Position numbers and translations under genes: made by a program | In this document: one piece after another, positions 1 to 8,559 of the stretch | Position numbering within the stretch: position 1 is the first letter of the stretch | How the letters are laid out: each line of letters opens with the position of its first letter | The notes under the pieces: generated by a model | The model's input: only the letters and a program-made list of their open reading frames with translations | What the model was told of the DNA's origin: nothing | Database searches by the model: none | Assembly (NCBI GenBank): GCA_900545495.1 | Contig: UQZJ01000004.1 | Location: 77,395-141,394 of the forward strand | Direction: 5' to 3' | DNA from: an uncultured Eubacteriales bacterium | GTDB lineage: Bacteria; Bacillota; Clostridia; Oscillospirales; Oscillospiraceae | DNA: 64,000 nucleotides

Positions 1-1
1 T

Positions 2-577
2 CTCCACGCCTATGGCTACGCCCTGTGTATTCTGGACTCCGGCGCCGGTCACGAGGGACTGACCGACGAGTACCGCGCCATCACCGATGAGCTGCGGGCG
101 GTGTGCCGCGTGTTCGGCAAGGATGTGCTGCGGGAGGTGCCGGAGGCGGACTTCCTGACGCGGCTGCCTCAGGTCAGAGCGGCGGCGGGCGACCGCGCCG
201 TGAACCGCGCCTTCCACGTCTATGCGGAGAACCGCCGCGCACTGGCGGAAAAAGAGGCGCTGGAGCAGGGCGACTTTGACCGGTTTTTGGCACTGGTGCG
301 GGAGTCCGGGCGCTCCTCCGCCATGTATTTGCAGAACATCATCCCCACCGGCAGCACCGCCGCGCAGGAGCTGATGGTGACCATCGCCCTGTGCGAGGCA
401 CTGCTGGCTGACCGGGGCGCCGTGCGCGTTCACGGCGGCGGCTTCGGCGGTACGGCGCAGGCCTTTGTGCCGCTGGAGCAGCTGGACAGCTTCAAGGAAA
501 AAACGGAGGCGGTGCTGGGGCAGGGCCGCTGCCACACGGTGATGATCCGTCCCGCCGGCGGCGTCAGATTGGGATAA
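2..577 (+). CDS. galK: Galactokinase, C-terminal part (cut by window edge)
   Basis: Galactokinase (GHMP kinase family) phosphorylates galactose to galactose-1-phosphate, the first Leloir step. Only the C-terminal ~190 residues are present; the frame is open from base 2 and the start lies outside the window. The visible N-terminal stretch (LDSGAGHEGLTDEYRAI) matches the conserved 'HxxLTDEY' segment of galactokinases, and the glycine-rich GHMP motif 3 appears as RVHGGGFGGTAQAF about 40 residues from the end. It is followed 12 bp later by galT, then galE and galM, so this is the upstream visible member of a galactose operon. The family call rests on both motif and context. Confidence 0.93.
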   Translation, partial: LHAYGYALCILDSGAGHEGLTDEYRAITDELRAVCRVFGKDVLREVPEADFLTRLPQVRAAAGDRAVNRAFHVYAENRRALAEKEALEQGDFDRFLALVRESGRSSAMYLQNIIPTGSTAAQELMVTIALCEALLADRGAVRVHGGGFGGTAQAFVPLEQLDSFKEKTEAVLGQGRCHTVMIRPAGGVRLG

Positions 578-589
578 GGAGAACGGAGC

Positions 590-2074
590 ATGAGAGACCA
601 AGCCATCAAGGATCTGGTGGGCTACGCAGTCCGCACAGGCCTGATCGAGGAAAGCGACCGCACATGGGCGGTAAACGCCCTGCTGGAGACCATGCGGCTG
701 GACAGCTGGGAGGAGCCGCAGGAGGCGCAGGAGCGGCCGCTGGAGGATATCCTGCGGGTGCTGCTGGACGACGCGGCGGCGCGGGGGCTGATCCACGACG
801 ACGTTACCAGCCGCGACCTGTTCGACACGGCGCTGATGGGGCGCTTGACACCCCGGCCCTCGCAGGTCATACAGGACTTTTTCCGGCGGTATCAGGCGTC
901 CCCGAAGGAGGCCACGGATTGGCTGTACCGGTTCAGCCAGGACACCGACTATATCCGGCGCTACCGCATCGCACGGGATGTGAAGTGGCAGGCCGCCACC
1001 GCCTACGGCGATATGGATATCACCATCAATCTCTCCAAGCCGGAGAAGGATCCCCGCGCCATCGCCGCGGCTAAGGCGGCGCCCCAGAGCGGCTACCCCA
1101 AGTGCCTGCTCTGCAAGGAGAACGAGGGGTATGCGGGACGGATCAACCACCCCGCCCGGCAGAATCACCGGGTCATTCCCGTCACCATCAACGGGGAGGA
1201 CTGGTTCCTCCAGTACAGCCCCTACGTCTACTACAACGAGCATTGCATCGTCTTTAACGGCCGTCACACCCCCATGAAGATCGAGAAGGCCACCTTCCGC
1301 AAGCTGCTGGACTTCGTCAAGCAGTTCCCCCACTATTTCGTGGGCAGCAACGCCGATCTTCCCATCGTGGGCGGCTCCATCCTGAGCCACGACCATTTTC
1401 AGGGCGGCTGCTACACCTTCGCCATGGAGCGGGCGCCGATTGAGCAGCCGGTGGCCTTCCGGGACTTCCCGGATGTGGAGGCGGGCATCGTCAAGTGGCC
1501 CATGTCCGTGATCCGTCTGCGTTGCGCCGACGACCAGCGTCTGGTGGAGCTGGCGGACCGCATCCTCGCCGCGTGGCGGGGCTATACGGACGAGGCGGCC
1601 TTCATTTTCGCGGAGACGGACGGCGCGATGCATAACACCATCACCCCCATCGCCCGTATGCGGGAGGGACAGTTCGAGCTGGATCTGGTGCTGCGCAACA
1701 ACATCACCACGGAGGAGTATCCTCTCGGCGTCTACCATCCCCATCAGGAGCTGCACCACATCAAGAAGGAGAACATCGGCCTCATCGAGGTCATGGGTCT
1801 CGCGGTGCTGCCCGCCCGGCTGAAGGACGAGCTGCACGGCGTGGCGCAGGCTCTGGTGCGCGGCGACGATCTGCGGCAGGACGAGACACTGCGCAAGCAC
1901 GCGGATTGGGCGGACGAGTTGAAGACCCGCTATACCTTCGCGGCGGACAACGCCGAGGCGCTCCTGCGGCGGGAGGTAGGCGCGGTATTTGCCGCCGTGC
2001 TGGAGCACGCCGGTGTCTACAAATGCACGCCGGAGGGCCGCGAGGCGTTTTTGAGATTTATCCACAGCGTATAA
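590..2074 (+). CDS. galT: UDP-glucose--hexose-1-phosphate uridylyltransferase (class II GalT)
   Basis: GalT exchanges UMP between UDP-glucose and galactose-1-phosphate. The 494-residue length and motifs fit the Firmicute class II form rather than the ~350-residue E. coli type. Visible signatures include PKCLLCKENEGYAGRINHPARQNHR, the substrate loop GGSILSHDHFQGG with the HxH pair, and LGVYHPHQELHHIKKENIGLIEVMG near residue 390. The start is ATG 590, preceded by AAGGAG at good spacing and 12 bp after the galK stop. galE follows 18 bp downstream, so the genes are very likely co-transcribed. Confidence 0.95.
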   Translation: MRDQAIKDLVGYAVRTGLIEESDRTWAVNALLETMRLDSWEEPQEAQERPLEDILRVLLDDAAARGLIHDDVTSRDLFDTALMGRLTPRPSQVIQDFFRRYQASPKEATDWLYRFSQDTDYIRRYRIARDVKWQAATAYGDMDITINLSKPEKDPRAIAAAKAAPQSGYPKCLLCKENEGYAGRINHPARQNHRVIPVTINGEDWFLQYSPYVYYNEHCIVFNGRHTPMKIEKATFRKLLDFVKQFPHYFVGSNADLPIVGGSILSHDHFQGGCYTFAMERAPIEQPVAFRDFPDVEAGIVKWPMSVIRLRCADDQRLVELADRILAAWRGYTDEAAFIFAETDGAMHNTITPIARMREGQFELDLVLRNNITTEEYPLGVYHPHQELHHIKKENIGLIEVMGLAVLPARLKDELHGVAQALVRGDDLRQDETLRKHADWADELKTRYTFAADNAEALLRREVGAVFAAVLEHAGVYKCTPEGREAFLRFIHSV

Positions 2075-2092
2075 AACGAGGAGGATGTGTAT

Positions 2093-3082
2093 ATGAAAAC
2101 CATTTTGGTGGCCGGCGGCGCCGGCTATATCGGCAGCCACATGGTGGCTATGCTGGTCAAACGCGGTTATGAGGTGGTGGTGGCGGACAACCTGCGCACC
2201 GGCCACTGGCAGGCCGTCAAGGGTGCGCGGAAGCTCTATGTAGGCGATCTGCGGGACGCCGCGTTCCTCGACCGCCTGTTCACGGAGAACAAGATCGACG
2301 GCGTTATCAACTTCGCCGCCTTCTCTCTGGTGGGCGAGAGCGTGACCGACCCCCTGAAATACTACGGCAACAACGTGGAGGGCGCGGTGTCCCTGCTGAA
2401 CGCCATGAAGACCCACGGCGTGGACAAGATCGTGTTCTCCTCCACGGCGGCCACCTACGGCGAGCCGGAGAAGCAGCCCATCGAGGAGTGCGACCGCACC
2501 GAGCCTACCAACCCCTACGGCGCCACCAAGCTGGCCATTGAGAATATGCTCAAGTGGTGCGACGGTGCCTACGGCATCCGGTATGCGGCGCTGCGCTACT
2601 TCAACGCCGCCGGCTCCGACACCGAGGCGGGCATCGGCGAGGATCATAACCCCGAGTCCCACCTCATCCCGCTGGTGATGAAGACGGCGCTGGGACAGCG
2701 CGGCCATATCGGCATCTTCGGCGAGGACTACCCCACGCCCGACGGCACCTGCGTGCGGGACTACATCCATGTGAAGGATCTGGCGGAGGCACACCTGCTG
2801 GCGCTGGAGTATCTGGATCGGGGCGGCAAGAGCGACGTGTTCAATCTGGGCAGCGGCAACGGCTACTCCGTGCGGGAGATCATCGACACCGCCCGCCGCG
2901 TCACCGGCCGGGAGATCCCGGCCAAGGTGGAGCCCCGCCGTGCCGGCGACCCCTCCGTGCTGATCGCCTCCCACAAGAAGGCGGTGGAGGTGCTGGGCTG
3001 GCAGCCTGTCCGCGGTCTGGAGGAGATCATCTCCGACGCGTGGGCGTGGCACAGCGGCCACCCCAACGGCTATGAGGGCTGA
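2093..3082 (+). CDS. galE: UDP-glucose 4-epimerase
   Basis: GalE interconverts UDP-galactose and UDP-glucose with bound NAD. It is an extended short-chain dehydrogenase of 329 residues: NAD fold GGAGYIGSH (residues 8-16), conserved NFAAFSLVGES, catalytic SSTAATYG (116-123) and Y142-x3-K146 in PYGATK. ATG 2093 is preferred because GAGGAGG ends 8 bp upstream; an in-frame GTG at 2087 sits too close to that site. The stop is 3 bp before the galM start, so the two genes are translated in tandem. Confidence 0.97.
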   Translation: MKTILVAGGAGYIGSHMVAMLVKRGYEVVVADNLRTGHWQAVKGARKLYVGDLRDAAFLDRLFTENKIDGVINFAAFSLVGESVTDPLKYYGNNVEGAVSLLNAMKTHGVDKIVFSSTAATYGEPEKQPIEECDRTEPTNPYGATKLAIENMLKWCDGAYGIRYAALRYFNAAGSDTEAGIGEDHNPESHLIPLVMKTALGQRGHIGIFGEDYPTPDGTCVRDYIHVKDLAEAHLLALEYLDRGGKSDVFNLGSGNGYSVREIIDTARRVTGREIPAKVEPRRAGDPSVLIASHKKAVEVLGWQPVRGLEEIISDAWAWHSGHPNGYEG

Positions 3083-3085
3083 GGT

Positions 3086-4102
3086 ATGTGCCGACTGATA
3101 CCCTTTGGCATGCTGGACGGCAGGGATGTCCCCCTCATCGAGCTTTCCGACGGCAGGTGTGCCGTGGAGCTGCTGCCCTACGGCGCGGCTATCCGCGCCC
3201 TCCGCGTGCCGGACAGAGAGGGCTGCATGACGGATATCTGCTTGGGCTATGACGATGTGGAGAGCTACCGGGTGCTGGACGCCTGTCTGGGCGGCACCAT
3301 CGGCCGCTGCGCCAACCGCATCGGCGGGGCGCAGTTCACCATCGACGGCACAACGTACCATGTGACGGCCAACGAGGGGGAGAACTGCCTCCATGGCGGC
3401 GTCGAGGGCTTCCACAAGAAGCTGTGGGACTTCACCTGCGCCGAGAACGCGGTCACGTTTACCTACACCTCCCCTGACGGGGAGGAGGGCTTCCCCGGTA
3501 TCGTCCGTGTGGAGGTCACCTACCGCCTGGCAGACGGTACGCTCACCATAGAGTACCGGGCGGCGGCGGAGAAGGACACCGTGGTCAATCTGACGAACCA
3601 CGCCTATTTCAATCTGGGTGGCCACGACAACGGCGAGGTGGGCGGCCATGTGCTGACAGTGCGGGCCGACCGCTATACCCCTACCGACAGCGGCAACGTC
3701 CCCACAGGGACGCTGGCAAGCGTGGAGGGGACGCTGTTGGATCTCCGCACACCCACCGCGCTGGAGAGCCGCCTCCACGATGAGGCCTTCAACGGCGGCA
3801 GGGGGTATGACCACAACTATGTACTCTCCGGCGGGGAACAGCCTGCGGCGGAGCTGTGGTGTCCCGCCACCGGCATCGGCCTGGCGATGACCACCTCCAT
3901 GGAGGGGATGCAGCTCTACACGGCGGGCTGGCTGACGGAGCGCGTCGGAAAAGACGGCGCGGTCTACGGCCCGGCGCAGGGCGTGTGTCTGGAGACCCAG
4001 CATTTCCCCAACGCGGTGAACTGCCCGGCGTTCCCCAGCCCCATCCTGCGGGCGGGTGAGGCGCTGCGCCAGTGGACGGCCTTCCGCTTTTTCACCCGGT
4101 AG
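3086..4102 (+). CDS. galM: Aldose 1-epimerase (galactose mutarotase)
   Basis: GalM converts beta- to alpha-galactose for galactokinase. Its 338 residues carry the family hallmarks: substrate-loop NRIGGAQFTIDGTTYHVTANEG around residue 75, then NLTNHAYFNLGGHD with the catalytic His, YDHNYVL, and the C-terminal CLETQHFPNAVN with the general-base Glu. The start at 3086 reproduces the family N-terminus (PFGMLDGRDVPLIEL), but the only ribosome-site-like bases lie directly before it, so translation probably depends on coupling to galE. It is the last gene before a strong terminator. Confidence 0.94.
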   Translation: MCRLIPFGMLDGRDVPLIELSDGRCAVELLPYGAAIRALRVPDREGCMTDICLGYDDVESYRVLDACLGGTIGRCANRIGGAQFTIDGTTYHVTANEGENCLHGGVEGFHKKLWDFTCAENAVTFTYTSPDGEEGFPGIVRVEVTYRLADGTLTIEYRAAAEKDTVVNLTNHAYFNLGGHDNGEVGGHVLTVRADRYTPTDSGNVPTGTLASVEGTLLDLRTPTALESRLHDEAFNGGRGYDHNYVLSGGEQPAAELWCPATGIGLAMTTSMEGMQLYTAGWLTERVGKDGAVYGPAQGVCLETQHFPNAVNCPAFPSPILRAGEALRQWTAFRFFTR

Positions 4103-4116
4103 CGGGGCTTACGATG

Positions 4117-4158
4117 AAAAAAGAATGACAGTGCCATCTGGCACTGTCATTCTTTTTT
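4117..4158. terminator. Bidirectional terminator between galM and pyrI
   Basis: Arms 4117-4136 and 4139-4158 are perfectly complementary over 20 bp with a 2-nt gap. The stem is flanked by A6 on the left and T6 on the right, so it gives a U-tract in either direction. It closes the converging galactose (+) and pyrimidine (-) operons. Confidence 0.95.
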
Positions 4159-4194
4159 GCTGTTCTTATTGGATAGAAACCGGCGACGCGGGAG

Positions 4195-4611
4195 TTACTT
4201 GGCCTCCGTCTCGCAGTAGATGCAGCGGTAGGTGTGCTTTTCCCGGTCGGTCAGCACGAACTCCTGGGGCAGCTCCTGCTCCACGGAGGTGATGCAGCGG
4301 GGGTTGTGGCAGGTGAGGACACCCCGGATGCGCTCGGGCAGCTTCAGGGTGCGCTTTTCCGCCAGCTTGCCGTCGCGGATGATGTTCACGGTGATGGAGG
4401 GATCCACAAAGCCGATGAGATCCCAGTCCAGATCCATCTCACGGTCGATTTTGATGATGTCCTTGCGGCCCAGCTTGTCGCTGGTCACGTTTTTCAGGAT
4501 GGCAACGGTGCAGTTCAGGTCGGCCAGACCCAGAATATTATACAGCTCCATGGACTTGCCGGAGGTGATATGGTCGATCACGATACCGTTCTGGATAGAG
4601 TCAATAATCAT
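4195..4611 (-). CDS. pyrI: Aspartate carbamoyltransferase regulatory chain
   Basis: PyrI is the nucleotide-binding regulatory subunit that assembles with PyrB. The 138-residue protein has the N-terminal allosteric domain (NGIVIDHITSGKSMELYNIL) and the C-terminal zinc domain with CHNPRC and, 24 residues on, CIYC, giving the four zinc cysteines. It lies 18 bp after pyrB and is the last gene of the operon, so allosteric control by nucleotides can be expected, as in other PyrBI enzymes. Confidence 0.96.
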   Translation of the reverse strand: MIIDSIQNGIVIDHITSGKSMELYNILGLADLNCTVAILKNVTSDKLGRKDIIKIDREMDLDWDLIGFVDPSITVNIIRDGKLAEKRTLKLPERIRGVLTCHNPRCITSVEQELPQEFVLTDREKHTYRCIYCETEAK

Positions 4612-4629
4612 ATCGGTACACGTCCTTTC

Positions 4630-5544
4630 TCAGTTGATATGCAGCAGCTTGAGGATCAGCGCCATACGGATGTACTTGCCGTTCTGCACCTGCTTGAAGT
4701 AGCAGGCGCGGGGATCGTCGTCCACCGCCACGGAGATCTCGTTGACACGGGGCAGCGGGTGCAGGATGCACAGATCCTCCTTGGCGTTGTGCAGCTTCTC
4801 CGGGGTCAGGATATAGCTGTCCTTCAGCCGGAGGTAATCCTCCTCGTTGAAGAAGCGCTCACGCTGCACGCGGGTCATGTACAGGATATCCAGCTCCGGC
4901 ATGACCGCCTCCAGAGAGGTGGACTGGGTGTAGGGGATGTTGTTCTTCTTGATGTACTGCTCCTTCACGTAGCGGGGGAGCTTCAGCTCCTCCGGGGAGA
5001 TCAGCACGAAGCGCACGTTCTCATAGCGGCTCATGGCGGCCACCAGAGAGTGGACGGTGCGGCCGAACTTCAGGTCGCCGCACAGGCCGATGGTCAGCCC
5101 GTCGAAGCGGCCCTTCTCCTTGTGGATGGTCAAAAGGTCGGTCAGCGTCTGGGTGGGGTGGTTGTGACCGCCGTCACCGGCATTGATGATAGGTACCATG
5201 GAGCGCTTGGTCGCCACCAGCGGCGCGCCCTCCTTGGGGTGGCGCATGGCGATGATGTCGCTGTAGCAGCTGACGGTACGGATGGTATCCGACACGCTCT
5301 CGCCCTTGGCGGCGGAGGAGCTGTTGGCGGAGGAGAAGCCCAGCACCTTGCCGCCCAGAGACAGCATGGCGCTCTCGAAGCTCAGGCGCGTGCGGGTAGA
5401 GGGCTCGAAGAACAGGGTGGCCAGAATGCGTCCGTCACACTTGTGGGCGTACTTGGCAGGGTTTTCGATGATGTCGGTGGCGGTGCTCACCAGCTCGTCG
5501 ATCTCCTGGGTGGAGAGCTGCATAATGTCAATAAGATGTTCCAT
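4630..5544 (-). CDS. pyrB: Aspartate carbamoyltransferase catalytic chain
   Basis: PyrB joins carbamoyl phosphate and aspartate, the committed step of pyrimidine synthesis. Visible motifs are the carbamoyl-phosphate loop PSTRTRLSFESAM, the HPTQTLTDLLT segment and the HPLPRVNEI loop. ATG 5544 gives 304 residues and has AAAGGAGGT 9 bp upstream; longer in-frame starts would run back into pyrE. The ribosome site lies inside the end of pyrE, and pyrI follows directly. Confidence 0.96.
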   Translation of the reverse strand: MEHLIDIMQLSTQEIDELVSTATDIIENPAKYAHKCDGRILATLFFEPSTRTRLSFESAMLSLGGKVLGFSSANSSSAAKGESVSDTIRTVSCYSDIIAMRHPKEGAPLVATKRSMVPIINAGDGGHNHPTQTLTDLLTIHKEKGRFDGLTIGLCGDLKFGRTVHSLVAAMSRYENVRFVLISPEELKLPRYVKEQYIKKNNIPYTQSTSLEAVMPELDILYMTRVQRERFFNEEDYLRLKDSYILTPEKLHNAKEDLCILHPLPRVNEISVAVDDDPRACYFKQVQNGKYIRMALILKLLHIN

Positions 5545-5545
5545 A

Positions 5546-6196
5546 TCAGTTGGTACCTCCTTTAGTGATCCATGTTTCATCGGACGGGTCGTCGCGGAAG
5601 GCCAGCAGCCGTGCAACGTCCGTCTCCACAATATAGCCGGCGTCGGCGCCCTCGCGGGCGATGGTATCCAGATCGGTCAGACTCACGTTCCGGATGCCGG
5701 CAGCGGCCAGACGCTCGAGACCCTTCTTCATGCCGTAGGTGAAGATGCTTACGATGCCCAGCACCTCGGCGCCTGCGGCGCGCAGCGCCTCCACGGCGTC
5801 CAGCGCGCTGCCTGCGGTGGAGATGAGATCCTCAATGACCACCACCTTCTGGCCCTTCTCCAAGCGGCCCTCGATCTGGTTCTTGCGGCCGTGATCCTTG
5901 CTGCCGGAGCGGACATAGCCCATGGGCATCCCCAGCAGGTGGGCGGCGATGGCGGCGTGGGCGATGCCCGCCGTGGCGGTACCCATCAGCACCTCCGCCT
6001 CGGGAAACTCCCGCTTGACGGTGTCGGCAATGGCGTTCTCCACCAGCGTCCGCACCTCGGGCGCGGTGAGGATCAGACGGTTGTCACAGTAGATGGGGCT
6101 CTTGATGCCGCTGGCCCATGTGAAGGGCTCCTGCGGACGCAGGAACACGGCGCTGATCGACAGCAGCCCTCTGGCGACTTGACGGTTCATTTCCAT
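5546..6196 (-). CDS. pyrE: Orotate phosphoribosyltransferase
   Basis: PyrE attaches ribose-phosphate to orotate. The 216-residue protein has the PRPP-binding signature VVVIEDLISTAGSALDAV near residue 120 and the type I PRTase pattern throughout. ATG 6196 has AAAGGAGA about 10 bp upstream; a second ATG two codons later is possible. It sits between pyrF and pyrB with no room for another promoter. Confidence 0.96.
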   Translation of the reverse strand: MEMNRQVARGLLSISAVFLRPQEPFTWASGIKSPIYCDNRLILTAPEVRTLVENAIADTVKREFPEAEVLMGTATAGIAHAAIAAHLLGMPMGYVRSGSKDHGRKNQIEGRLEKGQKVVVIEDLISTAGSALDAVEALRAAGAEVLGIVSIFTYGMKKGLERLAAAGIRNVSLTDLDTIAREGADAGYIVETDVARLLAFRDDPSDETWITKGGTN

Positions 6197-6222
6197 AGTG
6201 ATCGTGTCTCCTTTCCTACAGC

Positions 6223-6921
6223 TCAGTCCACAAATTCCGCTTTGCAGCGCGTATAGGCGGCCACCGGGTCATTCGCCTGGGTGATGGGGCGGCCCACCAC
6301 GATGTAGTCCGCGCCGATGGCCTTGGCTTCGGCGGGGGTGGTGACGCGCTTCTGGTCGTCACCGGCGGCATCGGCAAAGCGCACGCCGGGGGTCACGGTC
6401 AAAAAGCCTGCGCCGCAGCGCTCATGGATGATCCCGGCCTCACGGGGGGAGCAGACCACGCCGTCCAGACCGGCCTTGGCCGCGTTCTCCGCGTAGTGCA
6501 GCACCACCTGCTCCATGGGCTCGTGGATCAGCAGTTCCTGCTCCATGCGCGCCTGCTCCGTGGAGGTCAGCTGCGTCACGGCGATGAGCAGCGGACGGGT
6601 GCCGTCGGGACGGGTCAGCCCTTCCAGCGCGGCGGTCATCATGGCCTGCGTCCCTGCGGCGTGGAGGTTCACGATGTCCACGTCCAGCGCGGACAGGGCG
6701 GCCATGGCCTTTTTCACGGTGTTGGGGATGTCGTGGAGCTTCAGGTCGAGGAAGATCTTATGTCCGCGAGCGCGGATATCCCGCACTACCTGCGGCCCCT
6801 CGGCGTAGAAAAGCTCCATGCCGATCTTGACAAAGGGCTTTTCGCCGGTAAAGCGATCCAGAAAAGCCAGCGTCTTTTCCTTGCTGTCGAAATCCAATGC
6901 GATGATAACGTCCTTACCCAT
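6223..6921 (-). CDS. pyrF: Orotidine 5'-phosphate decarboxylase
   Basis: PyrF makes UMP from OMP. The beta/alpha-barrel carries the catalytic DLKLHDIPNT motif (Asp-x-Lys-x-x-Asp) and the phosphate-binding end VVGRPITQANDP. ATG 6921 is chosen because AGGAGG lies 8 bp upstream; the in-frame GTG nine bases earlier abuts that site. The start overlaps the end of pyrD by 8 bp, pointing to translational coupling. Length is 232 residues, normal for the family. Confidence 0.96.
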   Translation of the reverse strand: MGKDVIIALDFDSKEKTLAFLDRFTGEKPFVKIGMELFYAEGPQVVRDIRARGHKIFLDLKLHDIPNTVKKAMAALSALDVDIVNLHAAGTQAMMTAALEGLTRPDGTRPLLIAVTQLTSTEQARMEQELLIHEPMEQVVLHYAENAAKAGLDGVVCSPREAGIIHERCGAGFLTVTPGVRFADAAGDDQKRVTTPAEAKAIGADYIVVGRPITQANDPVAAYTRCKAEFVD

Positions 6922-7831
6922 GGTGGGCACCTCCTATGATATCTTTGATGTCCTGTATGCCGTAAGCCGCCAAGGTGGATGGCAGCGCTTCGATGATGTT
7001 TTTGCAGGCGTAGGGATCCACCAGATTGGCAGCGCCCACGCCTACCGCCGTGGCGCCCGCCAGCATCAGCTCCACCACGTCCTCCGCGCAGGAGACGCCG
7101 CCCATGCCCACGATGGGGATGCGTACCGCCTCGTAGACCTGATACACCATCCGGACGGCCAGCGGGAAGATCCCCGGCCCGGACATACCGCCGGTGCCGT
7201 TGGCCAGCAGGGGGCGGCGGTGCTTCAGGTCGATGCGCATACCCGGCAGGGTGTTGATCAGGCTGACGCCGTCGGCACCGGCCTCCTCACAGGCCTTGGC
7301 TACGGCGGCGATATCCGCCGCAGCGGGGGAGAGCTTCATGATGATGGGCTTTTTCGTCACAGCCCGCACCGCCCGCGTTACCGCGGCGGCGGTCTCCGGG
7401 GCCGCGCCGAAGGCGGCGCCGCCCCCATGGACGTTGGGGCAGGAGATATTGACCTCGATCCAGCCCACCTGCGCTTCCTTATCCAGCCGGCGGCAGACCT
7501 CGGTGTACTCGTCAATGGAGAAGCCGCTGACATTGGCCATCACCGGCTTGTGGAAGATCTCCCGGAGCTGGGGCAGCTCGTGGGCGATCACCGCGTCAAT
7601 GCCGGGATTTTGCAGACCCACCGCGTTCAGCAGGCCGCCGGCATACTCCGCGATGCGGGGCGTGGGGTTTCCGAACCGGGGCTCGCGGGTCGTTCCCTTG
7701 AAGGAGAACGTACCCAGTATATTGATGTCGTAGAGCTTGGCAAATTCCTGCCCGAAGCCGAAGGTGCCGCTGGCGGGGATGATGGGGTTGTCCAGCGTGA
7801 TGCCGCAGAGGTTCACCGATGTCGTTACCAT
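6914..7831 (-). CDS. pyrD: Dihydroorotate dehydrogenase, class 1B catalytic subunit
   Basis: PyrD oxidises dihydroorotate to orotate using FMN. In class 1B it works with PyrK, which passes electrons to NAD. The active-site segment NISCPNVHGGG contains the class 1 catalytic cysteine, and the FMN-binding end IPIVGMGGVSCAEDVVE is clear. ATG 7831 gives 305 residues with AAAGGAGGAG upstream. pyrK overlaps its start by 7 bp, which supports the 1B assignment. Confidence 0.96.
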   Translation of the reverse strand: MVTTSVNLCGITLDNPIIPASGTFGFGQEFAKLYDINILGTFSFKGTTREPRFGNPTPRIAEYAGGLLNAVGLQNPGIDAVIAHELPQLREIFHKPVMANVSGFSIDEYTEVCRRLDKEAQVGWIEVNISCPNVHGGGAAFGAAPETAAAVTRAVRAVTKKPIIMKLSPAAADIAAVAKACEEAGADGVSLINTLPGMRIDLKHRRPLLANGTGGMSGPGIFPLAVRMVYQVYEAVRIPIVGMGGVSCAEDVVELMLAGATAVGVGAANLVDPYACKNIIEALPSTLAAYGIQDIKDIIGGAHHG

Positions 7832-8559
7832 ACGATCTCCTCCTTTACCAGCACGGGGCCGTCGGTGCAGATGCGCTTGCTGCCGTATTTCGTCTGGCAG
7901 GAGCAGCCCATGCACGCGCCGAAGCCGCAGCCCATGCGCTCCTCAAAGCTGAACTGCCCGGAGGTGACGCAGCGGTCATATACCGCCCGGAGCATGGCCT
8001 CCGGCCCGCAGGTGTACAGGTAGCTGTAACCCTGCGCCAGCGCCATGCCGTCGGTGACGAGGCCGCGCACACCGGCGCTGCCGTCGGCTGTCAGGACGAT
8101 CACCTTTACACCCAGCGCCCGGAAATTCTCCACGAGGAACTGTTCCGCGGCGCAGTTGAAGCCCAGCACCGCCGTGACGCGCTTGCCCTGCGCCGTCAGG
8201 CGCTTGGCAAGGCCGTACAGGGGCGGGATGCCCACGCCGCCGCCCACCAGCAGGGGGGCTTCCCCGGCGGGGGACAGGTCGTAGCCGTTGCCAAGGCCGG
8301 TGAGTACATCCAGCGCTGCGCCGACGGGCAGCGTGGCCATCTGCGCCGTGCCCCGGCCCAGTACCTTATAGATCAGCGTCAGCTCTCCGTCCTGCCAGTC
8401 GCACACGGAGATGGGGCGGCGGAGAAAGAAGCCGTTTAGCTTGATGTTGACAAACTGGCCGGGGTCGGTGACAGCGGAGACGTCGCCGCCCAGCCGCAGG
8501 CGGTAGATGCCCTGCGCCAGCGCCGTATTTTCTAAAATGTGCAGTGATACCTGCTTCAT
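7825..8559 (-). CDS. pyrK: Dihydroorotate dehydrogenase electron-transfer subunit
   Basis: PyrK carries FAD and a [2Fe-2S] cluster and links PyrD to NAD. The protein has the ferredoxin-reductase fold (FVNIKLNGFFLRRPISV for FAD, LLVGGGVGIPPLYGLAKRL for NAD). Its C-terminal cluster motif CGFGACMGCSC is followed about 15 residues later by a fourth Cys. ATG 8559 has CAGGAGG 9 bp upstream, and the gene overlaps pyrC in an ATGA junction. The predicted product is 244 residues. Confidence 0.95.
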   Translation of the reverse strand: MKQVSLHILENTALAQGIYRLRLGGDVSAVTDPGQFVNIKLNGFFLRRPISVCDWQDGELTLIYKVLGRGTAQMATLPVGAALDVLTGLGNGYDLSPAGEAPLLVGGGVGIPPLYGLAKRLTAQGKRVTAVLGFNCAAEQFLVENFRALGVKVIVLTADGSAGVRGLVTDGMALAQGYSYLYTCGPEAMLRAVYDRCVTSGQFSFEERMGCGFGACMGCSCQTKYGSKRICTDGPVLVKEEIVW